From an uncultured Rhodospirillales bacterium (lineage in GTDB: Bacteria; Pseudomonadota; Alphaproteobacteria; Rhodospirillales; 2-02-FULL-58-16): DNA of 5,739 bases. This document shows positions 1 through 4,545 of the stretch, piece after piece. How positions within the stretch are numbered: position 1 is the first letter of the stretch; each line of letters begins with the position of its first letter. The DNA is taken from the NCBI GenBank assembly GCA_913053795.1, contig CAJXGZ010000154.1:1-5739 (forward strand). Reading direction: 5' to 3'. Below the pieces are notes generated by a model. The model saw only the letters and a list, made by a program, of their open reading frames with translations. It was not told the DNA's origin and ran no database searches. The position numbers and the translations under genes were made by a program.

Positions 1-570
1 GATTTCATAGGAGAAGCCCGCCTGGAGCGACCAGGCAAAGTTCCATTCGCTATTGTCCTTGGCCCAGTAGAGACCGTTGGTCACCAGGTTCACATCCTTG
101 AAGTTGCTGAGCGTCACCTCGGCGGTGCCGATACCGGCGCCGACATAAGGGGTGAAACCGCGAAAGGTGCCGATATCCCAATATCCGTTGGCGAGGAACA
201 GCCATTCGGACTTGAGTCCCGTATGCTCATTTGTGCACACACCGGGACCGCAACCCGCATCGACATAGGTGTCGAGACCGGTGAAATCCGACTTGCCCCG
301 GTATTCACCGGTCAGATCGAAACGAAACCGGTCGTTGTATATCATACCGATACCCAAGCCGATAAATGGCGAACTGTCGAAATTCTTATCGACAATGGTG
401 AAGTTGCCGGCCTGGATCGCCTCGTTTGTGAAGTCGTCGATTTCCTGATTGGTGATCCCGATAAAGCTCTTGAGATAATAATCCCGGGCCGCGACAGGCT
501 CTGGAATCGGCATGGGCTCTACAACAGGCGGCGGCGGCAGACTGGCGGCGCTGTACAAGAACGCCAACAC
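1..570 (-). CDS. Outer-membrane beta-barrel protein, opacity-porin-like (C-terminus outside window; atypical 5' end)
   Basis: The 190 codons from a GTG at 570-568 to the left edge have no stop; the 3' end lies outside the window. After a proline-rich linker (residues about 11-24, LPPPPVVEPMPIPEP) come alternating aromatic/polar strands with short turns: RDYYLKSFIGI, SPFIGLGIGMIYNDRFRFDLTGEYRG, SEWLFLANGYWDI, GFTPYVGAGIGTAEV, WNFAWSLQAGFSYE. This is the look of 8-stranded outer-membrane barrels of the opacity/OmpA-like group found in alphaproteobacteria. A Cys pair (GCGPGVC) sits in a probable extracellular loop. The oddity is the N-terminus: the frame closes upstream at a TAG 18 bp before the GTG, no convincing Shine-Dalgarno is seen, and only a short hydrophobic piece (VLAFLYSAAS) without basic residues precedes the linker. 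A normal signal peptide is therefore missing or broken, and the gene may be 5'-truncated or frameshifted. The family call is fairly safe; specific function is unknown. Confidence 0.72.
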   Translation of the reverse strand, partial: MLAFLYSAASLPPPPVVEPMPIPEPVAARDYYLKSFIGITNQEIDDFTNEAIQAGNFTIVDKNFDSSPFIGLGIGMIYNDRFRFDLTGEYRGKSDFTGLDTYVDAGCGPGVCTNEHTGLKSEWLFLANGYWDIGTFRGFTPYVGAGIGTAEVTLSNFKDVNLVTNGLYWAKDNSEWNFAWSLQAGFSYEI

Positions 571-585
571 GCATAAATAAACGCC

Positions 586-599
586 CTATTGCGCAATAG
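586..599. repeat. 14-bp perfect palindrome (CTATTGCGCAATAG)
   Basis: A perfect self-complementary 14-mer with no loop lies in the 51-bp gap between the chemoreceptor stop codon (622) and the putative GTG start of the barrel protein (570). No T-tract follows on either strand, so it does not look like an intrinsic terminator. It could be a binding site for a dimeric regulator of the barrel gene, a recombination scar, or chance. Confidence 0.5.
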
Positions 600-621
600 T
601 TCGCGGCGTCCGCTTTCGGCC

Positions 622-1773
622 CTAAATCACTTTTCTCAGCTCAACCAGAAAATTGTCCATTCCCCGGCCCAGGACATCGCCCTGGCGCGATAGTTCTTCA
701 GCGGCGCCGAGAACCTCCTTGGCGGCGTGGCCGGTCTCGGTCGCTCCCTGAGTGACCTCCGTGATGTTCGTCGTCACGATGCTGGTTCCCGAAGCCGCTT
801 GCTCGACGTTACGGGCAATTTCCTGGGTCGCCACGCCTTGTTCCTCCACAGCCGAAGCAATGGTGGTGGCCGCCTCATTAATTTTCCCAATCGTCGAGCC
901 GAAGTTTTTGATCGCCGCCACCGCCTCATGAGTGGCGCTCTGGACGCCGCCCACATGGTTGCTTATTTCCTCGGTCGCCTTGGCCGTCTGCTTAGCCAAG
1001 TTCTTGACCTCGCTGGCAACCACGGCAAACCCCTTGCCGGCGTCTCCGGCGCGGGCCGCCTCGATGGTGGCGTTCAACGCCAGAAGGTTGGTTTGATCGG
1101 CGATGTCGGAGATTAAGACGATCACTTCACCGATCTTCGCGGCTGAGTCATCCAGACCTTGCACGTTTTCACCGCTGCGCTCGGCGTCTGTGACCGCTTG
1201 GCCGGCGATCTTGGATGACTGGCTTACCTGACGGCTAATCTCGGAGATGGAGCTCGAAAGCTCCTCGGCCGCCGAGGCCACCGTTTGGACGTTGACTGAC
1301 GCCTCTTCGGCGGCGGAAGCCACCGCCCTCGCCTGTTCGCTGGTTGTCGCCGCCGTGCCTTCCATGCTCTGCGCCGTCGCTTGCAACTGGGTCGCCGCGG
1401 AAGCGACCGTTTGCACGACGCTTTGCATGTCGGTCTCGAAGGCGCCGGCGATGGCGGTGAAGTTCTTGACCTTCTTGTCCATCGAATTGGTGGCGTGATT
1501 GATGGTTTTGGAGGCGTTTAGGAAGCTGCCGGTCATACCCTTTTCGACGATGTGACGAAAATATTTGTTGGCGCTGACGTATTCCAGACAGGCAGTCGAT
1601 TCACGCACATAGGCGTCGGTGCGGTCGATCATCAGGTTGATGGCGTGAAGCAATTCGCCAGCCTCGCCGGTCTCGGTGATGTTGGTGATGCGCGCCTCGA
1701 AATCGCCGCCGGCGACCGCATTGCAGACTTTCACCGCCTTGGAAATCGCGCTTGAATTATTATTTGAAAACAT
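622..1773 (-). CDS. Soluble methyl-accepting chemotaxis protein with HAMP-like N-terminal helices
   Basis: A 383-aa cytoplasmic chemoreceptor. There is no transmembrane stretch and no periplasmic domain. Residues about 15-100 are HAMP-like: the segment AVAGGDFEARI, then GEAGELLHAINLMIDR, and a second related unit ending KTINHATNSMDK, as in poly-HAMP receptors. Residues about 105-375 are the long MCP coiled coil with Ala/Gln/Glu heptads. The signalling hairpin tip at about 223-255 contains DIADQTNLLALNATIEAARAG and GKGFAVVASEV, the diagnostic sequence that contacts CheA and CheW. No CheR/CheB-tethering pentapeptide is seen at the C-terminus (ELRKVI). The ATG at 1773 was chosen because AGGGG lies 8 nt upstream; an open frame continues to 1905 but encodes non-MCP sequence and overlaps the PAS gene. 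With no sensor domain of its own, the receptor probably takes its input from the PAS protein encoded 61 bp upstream. Family certain; stimulus inferred. Confidence 0.95.
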   Translation of the reverse strand: MFSNNNSSAISKAVKVCNAVAGGDFEARITNITETGEAGELLHAINLMIDRTDAYVRESTACLEYVSANKYFRHIVEKGMTGSFLNASKTINHATNSMDKKVKNFTAIAGAFETDMQSVVQTVASAATQLQATAQSMEGTAATTSEQARAVASAAEEASVNVQTVASAAEELSSSISEISRQVSQSSKIAGQAVTDAERSGENVQGLDDSAAKIGEVIVLISDIADQTNLLALNATIEAARAGDAGKGFAVVASEVKNLAKQTAKATEEISNHVGGVQSATHEAVAAIKNFGSTIGKINEAATTIASAVEEQGVATQEIARNVEQAASGTSIVTTNITEVTQGATETGHAAKEVLGAAEELSRQGDVLGRGMDNFLVELRKVI

Positions 1774-1781
1774 TGGCTTAG

Positions 1782-1786
1782 CCCCT
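1782..1786 (-). promoter_or_regulatory. Ribosome binding site of the chemoreceptor (AGGGG)
   Basis: AGGGG on the minus strand lies 8 nt upstream of the ATG at 1773. It fixes that start over an in-frame ATG at 1905, which would place 24 extra codons inside the PAS gene. Confidence 0.7.
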
Positions 1787-1807
1787 AGCGTCAAAAATCG
1801 GTTCTTA

Positions 1808-1820
1808 GTTCCTCGGGAAC
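1808..1820. repeat. Small inverted repeat GTTCC-TCG-GGAAC between PAS and MCP genes
   Basis: A 5-bp perfect stem with a 3-nt loop lies in the 61-bp spacer between the PAS stop (1835) and the MCP start (1773). No U-tract follows on the minus strand, so read-through is expected. It could modestly stabilise or process the shared mRNA; chance is also possible. Confidence 0.35.
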
Positions 1821-1834
1821 ACATCCGTTTCGAT

Positions 1835-2362
1835 TTACATAAGTGAGGAAATAAACTCGTCGTACTCGACGCCGTTCTCCTTGAGCAGATTGACCACCAT
1901 GGCACAGGACGCCTCTAGGCCGGCCTTGCGGTCGCTATGCTTGTTCTCTTCCGCCAGAAGCGACTTGTAGAGCGGGATGATGGTGTCATCGAGAATCGTG
2001 CGATCCGGAACCCGGCGGTTCGAGTGATAGCCGATGATGTTGCCTGATCCGTCGAAGCTCGGCGTGACATGAGCCAGGACCCAATAATGATCGCCATTGA
2101 CCGAGCGGTTGACGCAGTAGGCGAAGATTTCCTTGCCGCTCTGTATGGTCTCCCACAACAGTTTGAAAATGCAGCGGGGCATCTCCGGATGGCGGATCAT
2201 GGAGTGGGGCTGGCCCAGACATTGCTTTTCCACATAACTGGCGATTCTTAGAAACACGTTGTTGGCGTAAATGATATTACCTTTAAGGTCGGTCTTGGAG
2301 ACGATGATCTCATCGTCATCGAAAAACCGCTCGACGCCGGTAACCGGTATATCGCGCGCCAT
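1835..2362 (-). CDS. Aer-like PAS-domain sensor protein
   Basis: A 175-aa protein made essentially of one PAS domain (about residues 10-120) plus a C-terminal helical tail (about 121-175). The core matches the aerotaxis receptor Aer: KTDLKGNIIYANNVF, GQPHSMIRHPEMP, a Trp at 70, NRSVNGDHYWVLAHVTP and GYHSNRR, followed by an LYKSLLAEE helix as in Aer just after its PAS. In E. coli this domain binds FAD and reports redox state to the attached HAMP/MCP part. Here there is no MCP domain in the same chain, but a membrane-free chemoreceptor follows 61 bp downstream on the same strand, so the two likely form one receptor from two polypeptides. The ATG at 2362 was chosen because GGAG lies 8 nt upstream and the protein then begins MARDIPVTGVERFFDDDEI, just before the PAS. 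In-frame ATGs at 2419 and 2473 remain possible. FAD binding is inferred, not shown. Confidence 0.9.
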   Translation of the reverse strand: MARDIPVTGVERFFDDDEIIVSKTDLKGNIIYANNVFLRIASYVEKQCLGQPHSMIRHPEMPRCIFKLLWETIQSGKEIFAYCVNRSVNGDHYWVLAHVTPSFDGSGNIIGYHSNRRVPDRTILDDTIIPLYKSLLAEENKHSDRKAGLEASCAMVVNLLKENGVEYDEFISSLM

Positions 2363-2370
2363 CAAGCACA

Positions 2371-2374
2371 CTCC
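2371..2374 (-). promoter_or_regulatory. Ribosome binding site of the PAS gene (GGAG)
   Basis: GGAG on the minus strand lies 8 nt before the ATG at 2362, favouring this start. The ATG at 2419 has only GGAAAG, 7 nt upstream, and the ATG at 2473 has GGGAT close by, so both earlier starts are weaker but not excluded. Confidence 0.55.
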
Positions 2375-2524
2375 ATCCAAATTCAGTCTGTCCAATAAAT
2401 TGTTTCTTGGAAGGGCCATTACAATGCTTTCCGAACTTGGCCCGAAAAAACTTGGCCGCAGCCCCAATTCCATTGTATCCCGCCGCTGGCCCCCACAGGA
2501 TCCAATGTCCGCCGCGGAGCAAAC

Positions 2525-2554
2525 CCGTAGAGCTTAACGCCTACGGCCTTTTTT
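2525..2554 (+). terminator. Intrinsic-terminator-like hairpin (plus strand)
   Basis: A perfect 6-bp stem CCGTAG/CTACGG (2525-2530 with 2541-2546) and a 10-nt loop are followed by CCTTTTTTATT. The T-run is on the plus strand, so it would stop rightward transcription. No plus-strand gene ends here: the preceding DNA is the leader and start of the minus-strand PAS gene. It may end an unannotated small or antisense RNA, or shield the toxin operon from read-through. Confidence 0.5.
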
Positions 2555-2626
2555 ATTGTTTCCAATACTAATATTTGTGACATTATCATTGCGCGCTCCC
2601 CTTGGGCGTGGACGGATTAAATTAAA

Positions 2627-2647
2627 TTGATCCCTACAGGGGAACAA
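2627..2647 (+). promoter_or_regulatory. Putative operator 1 of the toxin-antitoxin operon
   Basis: TTGATCCCTACAGGGGAACAA is an imperfect palindrome: TTGATCCC and the complement of its right arm, TTGTTCCC, agree at 7 of 8 positions. A related copy begins 26 bp downstream. Tandem palindromes just before a type II toxin-antitoxin operon are the usual place for autorepression by the HTH antitoxin. It adjoins an A+T-rich run that may contain the -10 region (for example TAAATT at 2623-2628 with TTGGGC at 2602-2607, a weak match with a 15-bp spacer). Confidence 0.55.
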
Positions 2648-2652
2648 AGTGC

Positions 2653-2673
2653 TTGATCCCTGATTGGGAACGT
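2653..2673 (+). promoter_or_regulatory. Putative operator 2 of the toxin-antitoxin operon
   Basis: The segment TTGATCCCTGATTGGGAAC repeats operator 1: over 19 bp the outer TTGATCCCT and GGGAAC are identical and only the central 4 bases differ. Its palindromic symmetry is weaker (5 of 8 between arms). It ends 18 bp before the toxin ATG. A protein bound here would probably block initiation or early elongation of the operon. Confidence 0.55.
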
Positions 2674-2691
2674 TGCATAGTGGGCGTTGTT

Positions 2692-2976
2692 ATGAAAATT
2701 GCGGGCCTTGGGCTGTTGCATGACTTCATGAAGAGGCGCCCAGACTCAAAAACCCCTCTTCAAACTTGGGTGGCCTTGGTCCGCAATGCGAATTGGGAAA
2801 AGAACACGGATATCCGCCAAATGTCAGGCTCGGCCAGTTTTGTCGGCGACAGGCGCGTCGTTTTTAACATCAAAGGACGTCGTTACCGGCTGGACGTCAA
2901 AGTGAGTTACAAGCGCCAATTGGTTCAGGTTATTCGAGTAGGAACCCATGCCGACTATGACAAGTGGAGGTTCTAA
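2692..2976 (+). CDS. higB: HigB-family toxin (type II toxin-antitoxin mRNA interferase)
   Basis: A 94-aa protein of the HigB_toxin family (RelE-like fold), which cleaves mRNA, usually on the ribosome, when free of its antitoxin. The family signature is plain: an N-terminal helix followed by RRPDSKTPLQTW (15-26), NANWEKNTDIRQ (32-43), RRVVFNIKGRRYRLDVKVSY (54-73) and the C-terminal VGTHADYDK (83-91). Length is normal for the family. The ATG at 2692 is preferred because it gives the usual N-terminus; the frame is open to a TTG at 2653, but that codon lies inside operator 2 and would add 13 atypical residues. Only a weak purine run (GTGGG) precedes the ATG, compatible with low toxin translation. 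The stop is 10 bp before the antitoxin ATG, giving the toxin-first order typical of higBA operons. Activity is inferred from family. Confidence 0.93.
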   Translation: MKIAGLGLLHDFMKRRPDSKTPLQTWVALVRNANWEKNTDIRQMSGSASFVGDRRVVFNIKGRRYRLDVKVSYKRQLVQVIRVGTHADYDKWRF

Positions 2977-2981
2977 AGAGG
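2977..2981 (+). promoter_or_regulatory. Ribosome binding site of the antitoxin-peptidase gene (AGAGG)
   Basis: AGAGG overlaps the end of the toxin stop region and lies 5 nt before the ATG at 2987. It supports this start over the in-frame ATG at 2948, which would overlap the toxin gene and add a non-conserved 13-residue leader. Confidence 0.6.
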
Positions 2982-2986
2982 CGGCG

Positions 2987-4183
2987 ATGGAAATCAAGGC
3001 GATCAAAACCGAAGACGATTACCAGACGGCCCTGGCCGCGCTTGAGCGCCTGATCGACCTTGACCCCGATGACGGAGTGGAGGCGGACCGTCTGGAAGTG
3101 CTGTCGATTCTCATTGAGGATTATGAATCGAAAAACTTTCCCATTGATCTCCCCGACCCCATCGAGGCCATTAAATTCTGCATGGAGCAGCAAGGGAAGT
3201 CTCAAGCGGACCTTGCGCCGCTCATCGGAAGCCGAAGCAAGGTTTCCGAGGTTCTGTCCCGGAAAAGGCCCCTAACGCTTTCAATGATCCGCGCCCTCCA
3301 TAAAGGGCTCTCAATTCCCGCCGAGGTGCTGCTTAACGAGCAAGGCGCTTCCCTGGAGGAAGGGGCGGAGATTGATTGGCGGCGTTTCCCGCTCAAGGAA
3401 ATGATTGACCTTGGCTGGATAGACGCTTCCTGGCGGCGGGCCAAAGACAGGGCCGAGGAAATTCTGACGGAATTTCTGGAGCCCATCGGCGGCCTCAAGC
3501 AATCGCCCGTTTTTTATCGAAGAAGCGCCCATATTCGCGCCGCCCGGAAAATGAACGATTACGCCCTGGAGGCGTGGCGGGCCCAGGTCCAGCGCCTCGC
3601 CCTGAAGGAGGAAGCGCATGTGGCGGACAAGCCGACCCCGGTCGATCTTAATTTCATGGGCGACCTGGCGCGGCTGAGCCGGGGCGAAAACGGCCCCCTG
3701 CTGGCGCGCGAATATCTCAAGGGCCACGGAATTATCCTGCTGATCGTTCCGCACTTATCGAAAACGTATCTCGACGGCGCGTCGACGCTGACGCCGTCGG
3801 GAAGGCCGGTTGTCGCCTTAACCCTGCGATACGACCGCATCGACAATTTCTGGTTCGTCCTGATGCATGAACTGGCCCATGTGGCGAAACATTTATGCGC
3901 GGAAACACCCATGTTTTTCGACGACCTGGACCCCGCCGGCGACATCGCCCCCGAGGAACAAGAAGCGGACCAAATGGCGGGAGAAGCCCTAATCCCCGAG
4001 ACGAAATGGCGGCAAAGCGGCGCCCGCCATCTTAAATCCGCACACGAGGCCGAAAAACTGGCGAAGAAGTTACGCATCCACCCCGCCATCGTCGCCGGAA
4101 AAATCCGCTACGAAACCGGAAACTACAGAAAACTAAACCAAATGGTCGGACACGGGCGGGTCGGGAAGTTGTTTGGCGGTTGA
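2987..4183 (+). CDS. HigA-type HTH antitoxin fused to an ImmA/IrrE-family zinc metallopeptidase
   Basis: A 398-aa two-domain protein, about three to four times longer than an ordinary HigA. Residues 1-119 are HigA-like: an N-terminal helical region (DDYQTALAALERLIDLDPDD, then ADRLEVLSILIEDYES), followed by an Xre-type HTH at about 57-117 (IEAIKFCMEQQGKSQADLAPLIG, SRSKVSEVLSRKRPLTLSMI). Residues about 125-235 are a helical linker. From about 235 the sequence is an ImmA/IrrE (COG2856-like) peptidase: HGIILLIVP, the zinc motif HELAH at 294-298, and EEQEADQMAGEALIP at 323-337, whose E326 is the probable third ligand. A C-terminal LRIHPAIVAGKIRYETG follows. The catalytic residues look intact. The HTH part presumably neutralises HigB and represses the operon; the peptidase may cleave the antitoxin itself or another repressor, as ImmA and IrrE do. 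The gene lies 10 bp after the toxin gene. Domains are seen directly; the coupling of protease to toxin is inferred. Confidence 0.92.
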   Translation: MEIKAIKTEDDYQTALAALERLIDLDPDDGVEADRLEVLSILIEDYESKNFPIDLPDPIEAIKFCMEQQGKSQADLAPLIGSRSKVSEVLSRKRPLTLSMIRALHKGLSIPAEVLLNEQGASLEEGAEIDWRRFPLKEMIDLGWIDASWRRAKDRAEEILTEFLEPIGGLKQSPVFYRRSAHIRAARKMNDYALEAWRAQVQRLALKEEAHVADKPTPVDLNFMGDLARLSRGENGPLLAREYLKGHGIILLIVPHLSKTYLDGASTLTPSGRPVVALTLRYDRIDNFWFVLMHELAHVAKHLCAETPMFFDDLDPAGDIAPEEQEADQMAGEALIPETKWRQSGARHLKSAHEAEKLAKKLRIHPAIVAGKIRYETGNYRKLNQMVGHGRVGKLFGG

Positions 4184-4212
4184 GGGAAGGTGAGGAGCGG
4201 GCGGCGAGAAAC

Positions 4213-4240
4213 AAAATGCTAGAATGTTTGACCTGACCCC
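4213..4240 (-). repeat. GGGGTCAGGTC-type motif, possible dispersed-repeat end
   Basis: The minus strand reads GGGGTCAGGTCAAACATTCT and continues AGCATTTT. Strings beginning GGGGTCAG(G/A)TC recur, from memory, at the edges of dispersed repeats and small transposase cassettes in many proteobacteria. Only one copy is in the window, so repetition cannot be shown here. Confidence 0.3.
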
Positions 4241-4273
4241 CTAAACTACGAACAGGCCATAAACGCAAAACCT

Positions 4274-4294
4274 GCCCCGGCATTGGTCGGGGGC
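4274..4294. repeat. GC-rich inverted repeat (hairpin)
   Basis: GCCCCG (4274-4279) pairs with CGGGGGC (4288-4294) around an 8-nt loop, with one bulged base. On the minus strand it is followed by CAGGTTTTGCG, a poor U-tract, so at best it is a weak leftward terminator. On the plus strand an A-run follows, so it does not look like a terminator of the toxin-antitoxin operon. Confidence 0.4.
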
Positions 4295-4534
4295 GGGAGC
4301 AAAAAATCCGCTTCTTATAAAAGCAGACATCAAGAACGGCTTCCGGACGGAGTTTTTCAACAGCCTCAGCCATAAGGCGACATTGTGCTATTGTTAAATT
4401 GAATTCCAAAAGAATTATCACAACGGCATGAACACTTACCGGGTTGGCTTCATTTACGTTCGCTGCTTCTTACAAAAAAACATCGTGTTGGCCGATGGAA
4501 TTGTTCTCGTGCAGCTCTCGCCGACCGGCTTCGC

Positions 4535-4541
4535 AGGAGGT
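4535..4541 (+). promoter_or_regulatory. Very strong Shine-Dalgarno (AGGAGGT)
   Basis: A full AGGAGGT lies 4 nt before the ATG at 4546. It is the best ribosome binding site in the window and decides the start of the partial gene that follows over the internal ATG at 4630. Confidence 0.75.
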
Positions 4542-4545
4542 ATCC

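Larger units (their letters stand above)
2363..2691. other. Divergent intergenic region between the PAS gene and the HigB toxin gene
   Basis: No convincing gene is seen here. The region must hold promoters for both flanking transcripts. It contains a 9-bp direct repeat AACTTGGCC (2434-2442 and 2449-2457, 15 bp apart), a terminator-like hairpin (2525-2554), a GATAAT hexamer on the minus strand (2582-2587) that could be a -10 box but lacks a clear -35, an A+T-rich run (about 2615-2630), and two tandem palindromic repeats next to the toxin gene. No good sigma-70 promoter could be fixed by eye on either strand. Confidence 0.6.
4184..4545. other. Gene-free region after the TA operon, with possible mobile-element remnants
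   Basis: No supportable coding frame is seen; an open frame of 129 codons on the minus strand (4032-4421) is mostly antisense to the peptidase gene and has no recognisable content. The region holds a GGGGTCAGGTC-type motif (4228-4240), a GC-rich hairpin (4274-4294), and a string AGTTTTTCAACAGCCT (4351-4366) that resembles ends of some insertion sequences. A weak promoter candidate for the next gene is TTGTTA (4391-4396) with AATTAT (4413-4418), 16 bp apart. Composition shifts to A+T-richer from about 4380. No clear intrinsic terminator for the TA operon was found. Confidence 0.6.

Noticed and set aside
386..574. Minus-strand 62-codon frame beginning at the ATG at 574
   Set aside because: Out of frame with the barrel protein; its product is Arg/Ala/Cys-rich noise. 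It only shows that the nearest ATG does not serve the barrel gene.
223..576. Plus-strand open frame of 117 codons
   Set aside because: It is antisense to the outer-membrane barrel gene, whose frame shows clear beta-strand patterning; the plus-strand product has no recognisable features.
1774..1905. 44-codon N-terminal extension of the chemoreceptor
   Set aside because: It overlaps the PAS coding sequence in another frame, lacks MCP-like sequence, and the ATG at 1773 has a good ribosome binding site.
2271..2537. Plus-strand 88-codon open frame ending inside the terminator-like hairpin
   Set aside because: Mostly antisense to the PAS gene and its leader, low-complexity Ser/Arg content, no ribosome binding site seen. 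It does not explain the hairpin convincingly.
2653..2691. TTG start adding 13 residues to the HigB toxin
   Set aside because: The codon lies within the second operator-like repeat and the extra residues are not typical of HigB N-termini.
2948..2986. Upstream ATG for the antitoxin-peptidase overlapping the toxin gene
   Set aside because: The added 13 residues look non-conserved, and the ATG at 2987 has AGAGG 5 nt upstream in the normal non-overlapping operon arrangement.
3311..4089. Long minus-strand open frames (147 and 176 codons)
   Set aside because: They are antisense to the HTH-peptidase gene, whose motifs (HTH, HELAH) are unmistakable; the antisense products are Arg/Ser/Pro-rich with no domain.
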